DNA from: an uncultured Clostridia bacterium | GTDB taxonomy: Bacteria; Bacillota; Clostridia; Christensenellales; Pumilibacteraceae | Assembly (NCBI GenBank): GCA_934229275.1 | Contig: CAKQDN010000005.1 | Span: forward strand, 1-61,261 | Length of the DNA stretch: 61,261 bases | Reading direction: 5' to 3' | Part shown: piece by piece, positions 8,621-17,886 of the stretch | Numbering within the stretch: the stretch's first letter is position 1 | Layout: every line of letters begins with the position of its first letter | Notes under the pieces: model-generated | The model's database searches: none | The model's input: only the letters and a program-made list of their open reading frames with translations | Told to the model about the DNA's origin: nothing | Made by a program: the position numbers and the translations under genes

Positions 8621-8649
8621 ATTATACACCCGATCCGAGCAAAAATCAA
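8621..8649 (-). promoter_or_regulatory. Promoter of the ECF S-component gene
   Basis: On the minus strand, TTGATT (8649-8644), 17-base spacer, TATAAT (8626-8621). The leader would be only about 28 bases. Confidence 0.8.
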
Positions 8650-8677
8650 CTCTTTTCGCCTAACGAAACGTTATACT

Positions 8678-10168
8678 TTAAAACTGCCTTGTTTTTTTGC
8701 GATTAAGGAACGGATAAGCCTCGACTCCGCCGAACGCGAGCGACAAAGCACCGTACGCGAGCATCGAAATTCCGCCTGCCGCTACGACCGCAATAAGGTC
8801 GGGCATGAACGAAAACAGACCGCACAGGCTCCTGCACAGCGTCGTCACGGGGAACGCGAGAACGCAGTTAAGCACCGCGTTTTTCATCCGAAAAACGTTA
8901 AGCGACGTCTTTTTAGCCGTGTAGTATATGTGCAGAGCGGTCGAAACCACGAGCGACGCGCCTATTCCGAACGCGAAAACGCCTAAGGTGAAACTCTTGC
9001 AGAACACCGCGTAAATCACCGCCTGCACGAGATAGCCGATCATCGAGTTCAAAAAACTGCGCATTTCGAGGTCGAGCGAATTCATAAGCGACGACGTTAT
9101 CGCCTCGAGCGACAGCGGAAGCAGAATCCACGCCGCACGCGAAAGAAATACGCCGCTGGTTGCGTTGTCGTACACGATAACCCCGATTTTTTCTCCGCAC
9201 GCGGCAAAAAGCGGAATAAAAAGGCACGAAACCACCGTCGAGAAATTTACGGCTGAAACTATCTGCCTGTTCACGCTTTCGAATTTACCGCAGTCCGCGC
9301 TCGCTCCGACCGCCGGCACCAGTACGAACGCCAGCGAGCCGATAACCGTCATCGGCACGAACAACAGAGGAAGCGCCATCCCGGAAGCCGCTCCGAACAT
9401 TTCGTAAGCGGAAGTCTTGTCGAATCCGCTCAGCATAAACAGAAGCGGTGCCGCAACCGACAAAACGGACGAAGCCGCACACGCCGCCGCGCGCGACAAA
9501 GTTATGGGCATTTCCGATAAAAACAGCGGTTTTATTTCGCCTTTCGGAGAAGCGAGCCTGCCGCCTCCGGCGAAAAAGAATATCGTTGTCGCCGCCGCGC
9601 TTATAAGGCATCCGACAGTCAGCGAAATCGCCGCCGAGTACAGTTTGTTCGCTCCGCATACGAACATAGCGACGCACGCTATTATGCGCGAAATCTGCTC
9701 GATGACTTCGACGAGAGCCACGACGAAAAATTTCTGTTTTCCCCAAAGATTGCCGCGGAAAGCACTGTAAACGGCTGAAAAAGTTATCGACGGAGCCAGC
9801 ATGCACAGTGAAATCGCCGCTTCCGTTCCGATAATCGCGCGAAGTAGCGGGTAAAACGCGAACACCGCCGCGGTGACGGTCAGCCCCGTCGCAAGCCCTA
9901 TGACGAGAGCCGCGCTCGTAACTGCCGCCGCCTTTTTCCGATCGCCGTTACGAACCGCTTTTGCCACGCGCTTACTCACGACAAGCGGAACTCCGCTGGT
10001 TATAAGCGTTAAAAGCGCAAGAAAAACCGACGATGCCACCTGATAGACGCCCATGTTTTCCGCGCCCATTTCTCTCGAAAGGTAAATGCGGAAGAAAAAT
10101 CCGAGCGTTCGGTCGAGCGCGTTGAAAATCGTAATTATCATAAAACTCGTCAAAAGCGACTTTTTCAT
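8678..10168 (-). CDS. SpoVB/MurJ-like polysaccharide flippase (MOP superfamily)
   Basis: 496 residues with about 12-14 membrane helices. It opens with 'FNALDRTLGFFFRIYLSREMG', a form typical of SpoVB/PST-type members of the MOP superfamily, and contains 'GVPLVVSKRVAK'. Family members flip lipid-linked precursors; SpoVB is needed for spore cortex synthesis. Its presence beside other sporulation genes fits that role, but a general lipid II flippase function cannot be excluded. A GAGGTG ribosome site precedes the ATG. It ends about 30 bases before the promoter of the ECF gene, which is transcribed the same way. Confidence 0.8.
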   Translation of the reverse strand: MKKSLLTSFMIITIFNALDRTLGFFFRIYLSREMGAENMGVYQVASSVFLALLTLITSGVPLVVSKRVAKAVRNGDRKKAAAVTSAALVIGLATGLTVTAAVFAFYPLLRAIIGTEAAISLCMLAPSITFSAVYSAFRGNLWGKQKFFVVALVEVIEQISRIIACVAMFVCGANKLYSAAISLTVGCLISAAATTIFFFAGGGRLASPKGEIKPLFLSEMPITLSRAAACAASSVLSVAAPLLFMLSGFDKTSAYEMFGAASGMALPLLFVPMTVIGSLAFVLVPAVGASADCGKFESVNRQIVSAVNFSTVVSCLFIPLFAACGEKIGVIVYDNATSGVFLSRAAWILLPLSLEAITSSLMNSLDLEMRSFLNSMIGYLVQAVIYAVFCKSFTLGVFAFGIGASLVVSTALHIYYTAKKTSLNVFRMKNAVLNCVLAFPVTTLCRSLCGLFSFMPDLIAVVAAGGISMLAYGALSLAFGGVEAYPFLNRKKTRQF

Positions 10169-10279
10169 AAAACACCTCTTTCGTAGATAAATATGCTTTC
10201 CGCTCCGCTTATATGCCGCAAGAGAAAGAGGGAAAAGGGGAGACCCGTTTTTATGTCGCTTTCGTGGAAAAAGAAAAAC

Positions 10280-10301
10280 CGCCGCAAACCGAATCGCGAC
10301 G
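10280..10301 (-). terminator. Probable terminator of purA
   Basis: On the minus strand, CGTCGC (10301-10296) pairs with GCGGCG (10285-10280), including one G-T pair, followed by GGTTTTTCTTTTT. Confidence 0.5.
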
Positions 10302-10339
10302 ATTTTTTTGGTTTTATTTTAGTTTATTCGCAGAGCCGA

Positions 10340-11611
10340 TTATCTCGTGAGATTCTGCGTTCTGTCGGGACCGACGCCCACCATGGAAACGTGGCAGTCT
10401 GCCTGTTTTTCGATGAATCTGATATAATTCTTCGCATTTTCGGGCAATTCGTCGAAGGAGCGGCACTTGCTTAAATCCTCGGTCCAGCCGGGCAACTCTT
10501 CGTATACGGGCTTGCAGCCTTCGAGAAGAGAAATGTCCACGGGGAAGTCTTTAAGAATTTTGCCGTCTTTTTCGTAAGCGACGCAGATTTTAAGCGTTTC
10601 GATTCCGGACAGCGTGTCCAGTTTATTGATGGCAAGAGCGGTAAGTCCGTTTACTCTCACGGCGTATCTTATGATAACCGCGTCAAACCAGCCTGTTCTT
10701 CGAGGTCTGCCGGTAACCGTACCGAATTCGCCGCCGACGTTACGGATTCTGTCGCCGATTTCGTCGTTGAGTTCGGTGGGGAAAGGACCTTTGCCCACGC
10801 GAGTGATGTACGACTTCGCGACGCCCAGGCAGTTGTTTATAAGCGTCGGTCCGATGCCGGAACCTTCGCAGAAGCCGCCTGCGGTCGGATGCGAACTCGT
10901 AACGAAAGGATAGGTGCCGACGTCGATGTCGAGAAGAGTACCCTGCGCGCCTTCGAACAGCACGTTTTTACCTGCCTTAACGGCGTCGTAAATCATAACC
11001 GAAGTGTCGGCAACGAACGGCTTCAACTGCTCGGCATAACCCATGTATTCGTCGTAAATCGCCTGAGCGTCCATTTCCTCGCCGCCGTAAACGTACTTTA
11101 AGAGTTTGTTCTTGTTTTCGACGTTTTTGAACAGTTTTTCCTTGAAAACTTCGGGCGTGATGAGGTCGATTATACGAATGCCGCTTCTTTCGGCTTTGTC
11201 CATGTAGCACGGTCCGATACCGTTTTTGGTAGTACCGATGTCGCCTGCTCCGCGCATTTTTTCGCTGAGCGTGTCGATAGCGATGTGGTAGGGCAGAATA
11301 ACGTGAGCGCGAGCGTCGATTTTCAGATTTTTAAGACTTACGCCGTTTTGTCTGAGCGTTTCCATTTCTTTAAGGATGACGGGGGGAGCGATGACCGTTC
11401 CGTTTCCCACGACGCACACGGTATCGGGATAGAGAATACCGCTGGGGATAAGACGCAGTTTATGAGTTACTCCGTCCGCCACAACGGTATGACCCGCGTT
11501 GCTGCCGCCTTGCGCGCGCACCACCATATCCGCCTGCGAAGCGAGAATATCGATGGTTTTGCCTTTACCTTCGTCGCCCCATTGAGCGCCTACCAATGCT
11601 GTTACCGACAT
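10340..11611 (-). CDS. purA: Adenylosuccinate synthetase
   Basis: 423 residues, normal length. It converts IMP, aspartate and GTP to adenylosuccinate, the first committed step to AMP. Visible motifs: P-loop-like 'GAQWGDEGKGKTIDILA' with catalytic Asp and Lys, 'GGSNAGHTV' (catalytic His), 'LFEGAQGTLLDIDVGTYPFVTSS', 'GVAKSYITRVGKGPFPTE' and 'VTGRPRRTGWFDAV'. The ATG follows AAGGAGA. It stands alone, with a strong promoter, a hairpin in the leader and a probable terminator. Confidence 0.97.
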   Translation of the reverse strand: MSVTALVGAQWGDEGKGKTIDILASQADMVVRAQGGSNAGHTVVADGVTHKLRLIPSGILYPDTVCVVGNGTVIAPPVILKEMETLRQNGVSLKNLKIDARAHVILPYHIAIDTLSEKMRGAGDIGTTKNGIGPCYMDKAERSGIRIIDLITPEVFKEKLFKNVENKNKLLKYVYGGEEMDAQAIYDEYMGYAEQLKPFVADTSVMIYDAVKAGKNVLFEGAQGTLLDIDVGTYPFVTSSHPTAGGFCEGSGIGPTLINNCLGVAKSYITRVGKGPFPTELNDEIGDRIRNVGGEFGTVTGRPRRTGWFDAVIIRYAVRVNGLTALAINKLDTLSGIETLKICVAYEKDGKILKDFPVDISLLEGCKPVYEELPGWTEDLSKCRSFDELPENAKNYIRFIEKQADCHVSMVGVGPDRTQNLTR

Positions 11612-11648
11612 AATATTTCTCCTTGAAAATTTTATCGTTTCGTGTGCT

Positions 11649-11678
11649 TTACGGGTAAGAGAAAGTCCTTATCCGTAA
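11649..11678 (-). other. Hairpin in the purA leader
   Basis: TTACGGATAAG and CTTACCCGTAA (minus strand) form a stem with one mismatch and an 8-base loop, between the promoter and ribosome site. There is no T run, so it is not a simple terminator. It may stabilise the mRNA or act in regulation. It does not match the purine riboswitch core as far as I can see. Confidence 0.4.
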
Positions 11679-11689
11679 AACCACTACCA

Positions 11690-11718
11690 AGTATACCGCA
11701 TAAAAACGGCTTTGTCAA
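11690..11718 (-). promoter_or_regulatory. Promoter of purA
   Basis: Minus strand TTGACA (11718-11713), 17-base spacer, TATACT (11695-11690). Confidence 0.85.
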
Positions 11719-11731
11719 GCAATGGTCGGAT

Positions 11732-12976
11732 TTAATTGAAAACACAGGCGTAAACTTTGCTTTTTCCGTCGCGGATCCTGTTGCATACCGCGGCGCGCGT
11801 CCCCGAAATTTTAACCAGTCCCACGGGCTTTGCGTCCGCCTCTCGCACGGTTTTGGTAAAAAGCCCTTCCGTTGAGGTTAAGAAAAATCCGTTATCGCCC
11901 GAGAGAAGATGCACGAGCCTTGCGCCCGTGTTGATTTCTCCGAACACGCCGGTCGCGTCTTTATATGTAAAAACTTTTTCGTCCGCGCTCTCGTCCGAGA
12001 GAGTAAACAGCCTGCCGCCTTCCGAAGAATACAAAAGAGCGTAGTAGGTCTTGCCGTCGAAACACAGTCTGCCGCCGTCAGCCGCTCTTGCGTCCAGATC
12101 GATTTTTTTGTTGCGTTCGAGATTTAACCCCAGTTGCATTATAAAATTACCGTCTGCGCTTCCGCACAAAAGAGCGTAACTGCCCTGTCTCGGCACCGCC
12201 GAATACAGCGTGTAGCCGTGTTTGCGCTCGATAAGCGTGATTTTCGCCGTTATCGCCGAGAGCGAAAAGTCTGCGTATCCTCCGCCCGACGAAAACTCGG
12301 ACGAATAGGATAAAAACAACTTGAAAGAGTCGCCTATGCGGTATAAATCGGTCGGAACGACGTCGTATCCGCTTGCCGCGTACCTTTCGACCTTTTCGCC
12401 GTTCTCGCCGTAAAAGCGCATTATAAGCCTTTTGCCCGACTCGCCTTCCGACGTGAAAAAGAATGCCGCTCCGTCGTCATAAGCCGTCGCGAACACCGGC
12501 TTCTGATCGTCGTACGAGCGCGACGTATATCCCGTCCGATCGCCGAATCCGACGCATTGCACTTGCGTCTTGCCATACGCGTTTACCGCAACAAACACGT
12601 TATCGCCGTACGCGCATGCAAGCGTTGCTTTCCCGGACAGTTCCACGGTCGAAAAGGAAGTGGCGTTGTTCGAGCATTTAAGCGCGAATCCTCTCTCGCC
12701 GTCGTTGTAAACGGTATAAAATCCGTCCGCGCCGTCCGACGAAAATATTGCGGTTCCGCCTGCCAGTTCTATTTCGTTCGATAAATTCGGGTCGAGCGAA
12801 ATTTCTTCCTTGCCGTTGTCGTCGCCGGGCACGGTAGTAACGGGGGGAGTGCGGTTGTCCGCTCCTGCGAATACGGGAATGAGAGCCTTTACCGCGACGG
12901 CGAAAAACGTGACTAAAACCGCGGTCGTAAGGCACACGAGAATGGTTTTTCTCAGCGATATTTTTTGTTTGTCCAT
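11732..12976 (-). CDS. Membrane-anchored extracytoplasmic protein of unknown function
   Basis: 414 residues. A single hydrophobic segment near residues 10-32 (after 'MDKQKISLRKT') anchors the protein, followed by an acidic linker (PGDDNGKEEISLDPN) and a long region of repeating short beta-strands with aromatic/Gly turns, such as 'YAASGYDVVPTDLYRIGDS' and 'KTYYALLYSSEGGRL', suggestive of a beta-propeller. No catalytic motif is recognised. ATG 12976 is chosen because GAGGTG lies upstream; an 18-codon extension exists but lacks one. It is divergent from the P-type ATPase gene. Function unknown; sensing or scaffolding outside the membrane would fit the shape. Confidence 0.65.
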   Translation of the reverse strand: MDKQKISLRKTILVCLTTAVLVTFFAVAVKALIPVFAGADNRTPPVTTVPGDDNGKEEISLDPNLSNEIELAGGTAIFSSDGADGFYTVYNDGERGFALKCSNNATSFSTVELSGKATLACAYGDNVFVAVNAYGKTQVQCVGFGDRTGYTSRSYDDQKPVFATAYDDGAAFFFTSEGESGKRLIMRFYGENGEKVERYAASGYDVVPTDLYRIGDSFKLFLSYSSEFSSGGGYADFSLSAITAKITLIERKHGYTLYSAVPRQGSYALLCGSADGNFIMQLGLNLERNKKIDLDARAADGGRLCFDGKTYYALLYSSEGGRLFTLSDESADEKVFTYKDATGVFGEINTGARLVHLLSGDNGFFLTSTEGLFTKTVREADAKPVGLVKISGTRAAVCNRIRDGKSKVYACVFN

Positions 12977-13146
12977 AAAAACACCTCGATGAATATAGTG
13001 TAAGCGTGTTTTTTTTAACGCTCGTAACAATTATAAACCGCTTTGCTTCTAAAAAAACGCAAGCGCAAAAACAGACATTTTTTTCTTGCTTTTGCAGAGT
13101 ATAAACGCAGTAAACGCCGAATACAAATAGCGATGAGAGGTGACTG

Positions 13147-15792
13147 ATGGAAAACTGGTATAATCTCGACGTGAAAAGCACGCTTTCCGAACTGAATTCG
13201 CGCAGCGGAGGACTGACTGGCGAACAGGCAGCCGAAAGACTGCAAAAAGTCGGCGAAAACGTATTGAAAACCGAAAAAAAACAGTCGTGGATAATGTTGC
13301 TGCTGATGCAGTTTACCGACCTTATGACGCTGCTGTTGATCGGAGCCGCCGCCGTTTCGGGCGTTATCGCCGCCATTACGGGCGACGCGAGCGACCTTGC
13401 CGACACGTTCATAATAGTATTCATAATATTTTTAAATGCGATCGTCGGGTTTATTCAGCAGTACCGCGCCGATAAAGCCATCGAAAAATTAAAGCGCATG
13501 TCGGAAGGCGAAGCGGTTGTCCTGCGCGACGGAAAAGCGCAAAAAATTGCGTCCCGTCTGCTCGTCCCCGGCGACGTTATCGAACTTAAAGCCGGCGACG
13601 TCGTTCCTGCCGACTGCCGCGTTATTCTCTCCGATGACCTGACCACCGACGAGAGTTCGCTCACCGGCGAGAGCGAGGGCGTGAAGAAAACCTCCGCCGT
13701 CATAAGCGGAAATCGCGCGGTCGGAGACAGAAAAAACATGGTGTTTTCCTCCTGTCCCGTGTGCTTCGGCAGAGGCAGAGCCGTGGTCGTCGGGACCGGC
13801 GAAAATACGCAGATTGGCGAAATAGCAAAATCTTTAAGCCGCGAAAAAGCGCCCAAAAGTCCGCTCGAAAAAAGTCTTGACGTCCTCGGGAAAGTCATTT
13901 CGATTTCGGTAATATGCGTCGCCGCGGTCGTGTTCGTCTGCTCGGTAATCGCAAACAAAAGCAGCCTTTTGTCGTCGTTTATGTCCGCCGTCGCAATTGC
14001 GGTCGCGGCAATACCCGAGGGTATGCCTGCGGTTGTCACCATAATCATGGCGATGGGCGTTCAGAAAATGAGCAAAGCGCGCGTCGTGATACGCAAACTT
14101 CACGCGGTGGAAACGCTGGGCGGTTGCAGTTGCATCTGCTCGGACAAAACCGGAACGCTCACCGAAAACCGTATGCGGCTGGAAAAACTCGTTTTCAGTT
14201 CGGGGGAAGCGAACGGAGCAAGCGACAAGGACGTAAACGCATTTTACGAATGTGCGAGCCTGTGCCACGACGTTCGCGGCGACTACCCCGAAATAATCGG
14301 CGACGCGACCGAACGAGCCATAATCGACTATTTGCACCACAGCGGCAAAAACTGGAAAACAACCAAGGACAAGAGCATCCCTTTCAGTTCCGAAAGTCGC
14401 ATGATGAGCGTAAAAAAGGGCAATAAAGCCTATCATAAGGGCGGATTCGACGTCGTTATCGACAAATGCGACAGTTATCTTCTCGGCGGCGAAATCAAGC
14501 CTATGACGCATGCGATAAGGCAAAAGATTCTCGCCCGATGCGGAAAAATGGGAGAGCAGGCACTCCGCGTGCTTGCGTTTGCGTTCAACCGTTGCGACGG
14601 CGAAATAAAACGCGAAAAAATGACTTTCATCTGCGTCGCAGGCTTTTTCGATCCGCCCAAGCAAGGCGCGAAAGAGGCTGTTGCCGAATGCAAAAAAGCC
14701 GGAATCCGCGCGATTATGATAACGGGCGACCACCTCGTAACGGCAAAAGCGGTCGCGTCCCGACTGGGCATCGAGGGCGACGCGATCACCGGCGAGCGGT
14801 ACGCCGCCATGAGCGAGAGCGAGAAAAGAGTCGCGGTGCGCTCCGTCGGCGTTTTTGCAAGAGTATCGCCGTCCGATAAGCGTTCGATAGTGCATGCGCT
14901 TCAACAGAACGGCGAAGTGGTAGCCATGACCGGCGACGGAATAAACGACGCTCCGGGGCTTAAAAAAGCCGATATAGGCGTCGCGATGGGGCAAAGCGGC
15001 ACGGAAGTGACAAAAAACGCCGCCGATATGGTAATCGCCGACGACAATTTTTCCACGATAGTCGGAGCGGTGAGGGAAGGGCGGCGCATATTCGACAACA
15101 TAAGAAAAACCATATGTTTTTTCCTTGCCACCAATGCCGCCGAAGTGCTTACCGTGTTTATAGCCGCGCTCGCGTTTTTCCGATTCGAATTCCTGCGCCC
15201 GACTCAACTGCTGTGGATAAATCTTATAACCGACAGTTTCCCCGTGCTTGCTCTGGGCGTCGAGAAAGCGGACGACGACGTGATGAAAAGACCGCCGCTC
15301 GATGCGGTAAAAAGTCTGTGGAACAGGCGGACGGTATGCGAAATAATAACGTTCGGAATAATTCAGACCGCGCTTACGGTTGCGGCTTTTGCGTTCGGAC
15401 TGTACTACGGCGACAACGACCTTGCCGTAACGCTCGCATTCCTTACGATGTCGTTTACGGAACTTATGCACGCGCTCAACGTCCGCAGCGAAAAATCGGT
15501 TATTCTGTCGCTTTTCGGCAATCCCGTCATGCTCGTCACCGTCCTGATAGCCGCCGCGCTCACCGTCGCGCTGTGCCTTATCCCGACTTTATCGCAGGCG
15601 TTCGGACTGGTCACGCCCGATTCTTACGGCTGGGTAGCGGTTGCCGTTTTGTCGCTTATCATGCTGCCTGCCGGCGACGTATTCAAACTTATACGCAGTA
15701 GCGTCGGTCGTAAAGCGGAAAAGGACCGCGCAAAATCACGCATGCGCGCCGCAAAACCGAGCGGCAGAGTAAATAAAAAAGCCGCGCAGTAA
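13147..15792 (+). CDS. P-type calcium-transporting ATPase (P2A)
   Basis: 881 residues, usual length. Order: N-terminal cation-ATPase domain, actuator domain with 'SSLTGES', phosphorylation motif 'CSDKTGTLTEN', nucleotide-binding domain, and hinge 'MTGDGINDAPGLKKADIGVAMG'. Helix M4 has 'AAIPEGMP' and M6 has 'NLITDSFP', matching the calcium-site residues of SERCA/PMR1-type pumps. It exports Ca2+ (possibly Mn2+) from the cytoplasm. ATG follows GAGGTG. It is divergent from an anchored protein of unknown function and convergent with an ABC exporter. Confidence 0.92.
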   Translation: MENWYNLDVKSTLSELNSRSGGLTGEQAAERLQKVGENVLKTEKKQSWIMLLLMQFTDLMTLLLIGAAAVSGVIAAITGDASDLADTFIIVFIIFLNAIVGFIQQYRADKAIEKLKRMSEGEAVVLRDGKAQKIASRLLVPGDVIELKAGDVVPADCRVILSDDLTTDESSLTGESEGVKKTSAVISGNRAVGDRKNMVFSSCPVCFGRGRAVVVGTGENTQIGEIAKSLSREKAPKSPLEKSLDVLGKVISISVICVAAVVFVCSVIANKSSLLSSFMSAVAIAVAAIPEGMPAVVTIIMAMGVQKMSKARVVIRKLHAVETLGGCSCICSDKTGTLTENRMRLEKLVFSSGEANGASDKDVNAFYECASLCHDVRGDYPEIIGDATERAIIDYLHHSGKNWKTTKDKSIPFSSESRMMSVKKGNKAYHKGGFDVVIDKCDSYLLGGEIKPMTHAIRQKILARCGKMGEQALRVLAFAFNRCDGEIKREKMTFICVAGFFDPPKQGAKEAVAECKKAGIRAIMITGDHLVTAKAVASRLGIEGDAITGERYAAMSESEKRVAVRSVGVFARVSPSDKRSIVHALQQNGEVVAMTGDGINDAPGLKKADIGVAMGQSGTEVTKNAADMVIADDNFSTIVGAVREGRRIFDNIRKTICFFLATNAAEVLTVFIAALAFFRFEFLRPTQLLWINLITDSFPVLALGVEKADDDVMKRPPLDAVKSLWNRRTVCEIITFGIIQTALTVAAFAFGLYYGDNDLAVTLAFLTMSFTELMHALNVRSEKSVILSLFGNPVMLVTVLIAAALTVALCLIPTLSQAFGLVTPDSYGWVAVAVLSLIMLPAGDVFKLIRSSVGRKAEKDRAKSRMRAAKPSGRVNKKAAQ

Positions 15793-15836
15793 AGAAAAGG
15801 AGGAGAGAAAATCTTTTTCTGCGCGGTGCGGAATAT

Positions 15837-15867
15837 TAAAGCGGATGCGGTATATGCGTCCGCTTTA
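15837..15867. terminator. Bidirectional terminator between ATPase and ABC exporter
   Basis: TAAAGCGGA (15837-15845) pairs with TCCGCTTTA (15859-15867), followed by CGTTTT. A second stem, GCGCAG...CTGCGC, overlaps the ATPase stop codon just upstream. Confidence 0.65.
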
Positions 15868-15871
15868 CGTT

Positions 15872-17614
15872 TTAAAAATCGAGCGACGCGTTAAGCGGCT
15901 GACCGTTTTTGAATTGCAGTTTGTAAAGGTCTGCGTACGCGCCGTTTTGTGCCATGAGTTGCTCGTGAGTGCCTTGTTCTATGATTTGTCCGCCCGAAAC
16001 CACGGCAATACGGTCGGCGTTTTTAATCGTGGAAAGACGGTGCGCAACGACTATGGTGGTTCTGCCCTTGCACAACTCGTCCAGAGCGTTCTGAATCAGA
16101 ATTTCCGTCGTGTTGTCGAGTGCGCTGGTCGCCTCGTCGAGAATGAGAATGGCAGGGTCTTTCAAAAATACGCGAGCAATGGAAAGCCGCTGCTTCTGTC
16201 CGCCCGAAAGCCTCACTCCGCGCTCGCCGATAACCGTGTCGTAGCCGTTCGGCATGCTCATTACATATTCGTGAATATTGGCGCGTTTTGCCGCCTCTAT
16301 GACTTCTTCGTCGGTTGCGTCCGGTCTGCCGTACAGAATATTGTCGCGCACGCTCGCGTTGAAAAGGTAAACATCCTGCTGAACGATGCCGATCTGCGCG
16401 CGGAGAGACGACCGCGTTATCTTGTCTATATTGACGCCGTCGAGCAGAATTTCGCCGTCGTTAACGTCGTAAAAATGCGGAATAAGATGACAAATGGTCG
16501 TTTTTCCGCCGCCCGAAGGACCCACGAGCGCGAATTTTTCGCCTTTTTTAACGTCGAGCGACAGATTTTTAAGTACTTCTTCGCCCTCGTTGTACGAGTA
16601 ATTGACGTTCACGAAACTGATGTTGCCGTCGGTTTTGTCTATATCGACCGCGCCTTCCGCGTCCTTTTCCGGCTCTGCGTCCATGACTTCGAGAAAACGC
16701 TGAAAGCCCGTAACGCCGTTCTGGTACTGCTCCATGAAACCGATAAGAGTCATCACCGGACCGATGAACAGCCCCACGGAAATGGTAAACGCGGTGTAGT
16801 CGCCCACTTGTATATACCCCTTCGAAAGGAAGAAACCGCCTGCGATAAGCACCACGACGTTGAAAATATCGTTTATAAACGACGTGCCGGAGTGGAACTG
16901 TCCCATCGCCTTATACGCGTCGGTGCGCGCCGCAACGAACTTTCTGTTGCCTTCTTCGAACTTTTTCGATTCGATTTCGCTGTTGTTGAACGCTTTCGTA
17001 ACTCTGATTCCGGTAATACTGCTCTCCAGCGCGGCGTTGATTTCGCCTATCGACTGCCTCGAGCGCATAAAAGCCGAGCGCATTTTTTTGCGCAGAATCA
17101 TCGTTATAAGAATGAGAAACGGCACGCACGCGAAAACGATAAGCGTAAGTTTCCAGTCGATCGTGCAAAGGTACACGAACGACGCGATTATCGAAATGGA
17201 AGAAATCAGCAGGTTTTCCGGACCGTGATGCGCGAGTTCGCTTATGTCCATAAGGTCGTTGGTCATTCTCGACATTATTTTTCCCGTTTCGTGATTATCG
17301 AAAAAGGAGTATGGCAGTTTTTCCAGATGATTGAACATGTCGCTTCTCATCTGAGCCTGCATTTTAACGCCCATAACGTGTCCGTAATACTGAATAAAAT
17401 AACTCAGCGCCATCCGAAGCAGATAGACTCCGAGCAGCACCGCGCCGCACACCGCCACCATTTTGATGTTTTGCTCCGGTATGTAAGTGTTCAGCATGGT
17501 CCTCGTTATCATCGGATATAATATCGCTATCGCCGCAACGGCAAGCGACGCGAGCATGTCGAACGTAAACAGCAGTCTGTGAGGCTTGTAGTACGCGATA
17601 AATCGTTTAAGCAT
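15872..17614 (-). CDS. ABC exporter, permease-ATPase half transporter
   Basis: 580 residues: six membrane helices in the first ~320 residues ('MLKRFIAYYKPHRLLFTFDM' opening, typical of multidrug/lipid exporters), then an ATPase domain with Walker A 'GPSGGGKTTI', Q-loop, signature 'LSGGQKQR' and Walker B 'ILILDEATSALD'. It works as a homo- or heterodimer; no second half is adjacent, so a homodimer is likely. Substrate (lipid, peptide or drug) is not readable. Its own promoter lies upstream with a GGAGA site. Confidence 0.9.
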   Translation of the reverse strand: MLKRFIAYYKPHRLLFTFDMLASLAVAAIAILYPMITRTMLNTYIPEQNIKMVAVCGAVLLGVYLLRMALSYFIQYYGHVMGVKMQAQMRSDMFNHLEKLPYSFFDNHETGKIMSRMTNDLMDISELAHHGPENLLISSISIIASFVYLCTIDWKLTLIVFACVPFLILITMILRKKMRSAFMRSRQSIGEINAALESSITGIRVTKAFNNSEIESKKFEEGNRKFVAARTDAYKAMGQFHSGTSFINDIFNVVVLIAGGFFLSKGYIQVGDYTAFTISVGLFIGPVMTLIGFMEQYQNGVTGFQRFLEVMDAEPEKDAEGAVDIDKTDGNISFVNVNYSYNEGEEVLKNLSLDVKKGEKFALVGPSGGGKTTICHLIPHFYDVNDGEILLDGVNIDKITRSSLRAQIGIVQQDVYLFNASVRDNILYGRPDATDEEVIEAAKRANIHEYVMSMPNGYDTVIGERGVRLSGGQKQRLSIARVFLKDPAILILDEATSALDNTTEILIQNALDELCKGRTTIVVAHRLSTIKNADRIAVVSGGQIIEQGTHEQLMAQNGAYADLYKLQFKNGQPLNASLDF

Positions 17615-17647
17615 TTTTCTCTCCGTAAAAAAGTTAATTGCCTAACC

Positions 17648-17676
17648 ATTATAACACTACAAAAGCGATATGTCAA
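17648..17676 (-). promoter_or_regulatory. Promoter of the ABC exporter
   Basis: Minus strand TTGACA (17676-17671), 17-base spacer, TATAAT (17653-17648). Confidence 0.88.
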
Positions 17677-17821
17677 TCGAAAAGCACCCGGATTATGTGA
17701 ACGTCGGAAGGAAATATACCGCGAAAGCGGAATTTCTGCGACGGTAATTGTCGGGCGTAGAGTTTGATTTTTTACAAAAGAGAAAAAAGTGTGGCAAAAT
17801 GAAAAAGCGACTATAAATTTC

Positions 17822-17850
17822 GTGACAAACCCGAATAAAAATGATATTAT
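17822..17850 (+). promoter_or_regulatory. Promoter of the kinase-lipase fusion gene
   Basis: GTGACA (17822-17827), 17-base spacer, TATTAT (17845-17850). A second TATAAT at 17850-17855 overlaps it. An AGGAGGTG site lies at 17873-17880. Confidence 0.6.
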
Positions 17851-17886
17851 ATAATACGAAAGAGAAAGTCACAGGAGGTGCTTTTC

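Noticed and set aside
8587..8649. Upstream start for the ECF S-component gene
   Set aside because: It would begin inside the -35 box. TTG 8586 has AAGGAGG at proper distance.
13834..15471. 545-codon open frame antisense to the calcium ATPase
   Set aside because: Shadow of the strongly biased ATPase gene; no ribosome site, no motif.
15845..17521. 558-codon open frame antisense to the ABC exporter
   Set aside because: Composition is rich in Arg, His and Val without domain motifs; the exporter on the other strand has all ABC motifs, a promoter and a ribosome site.
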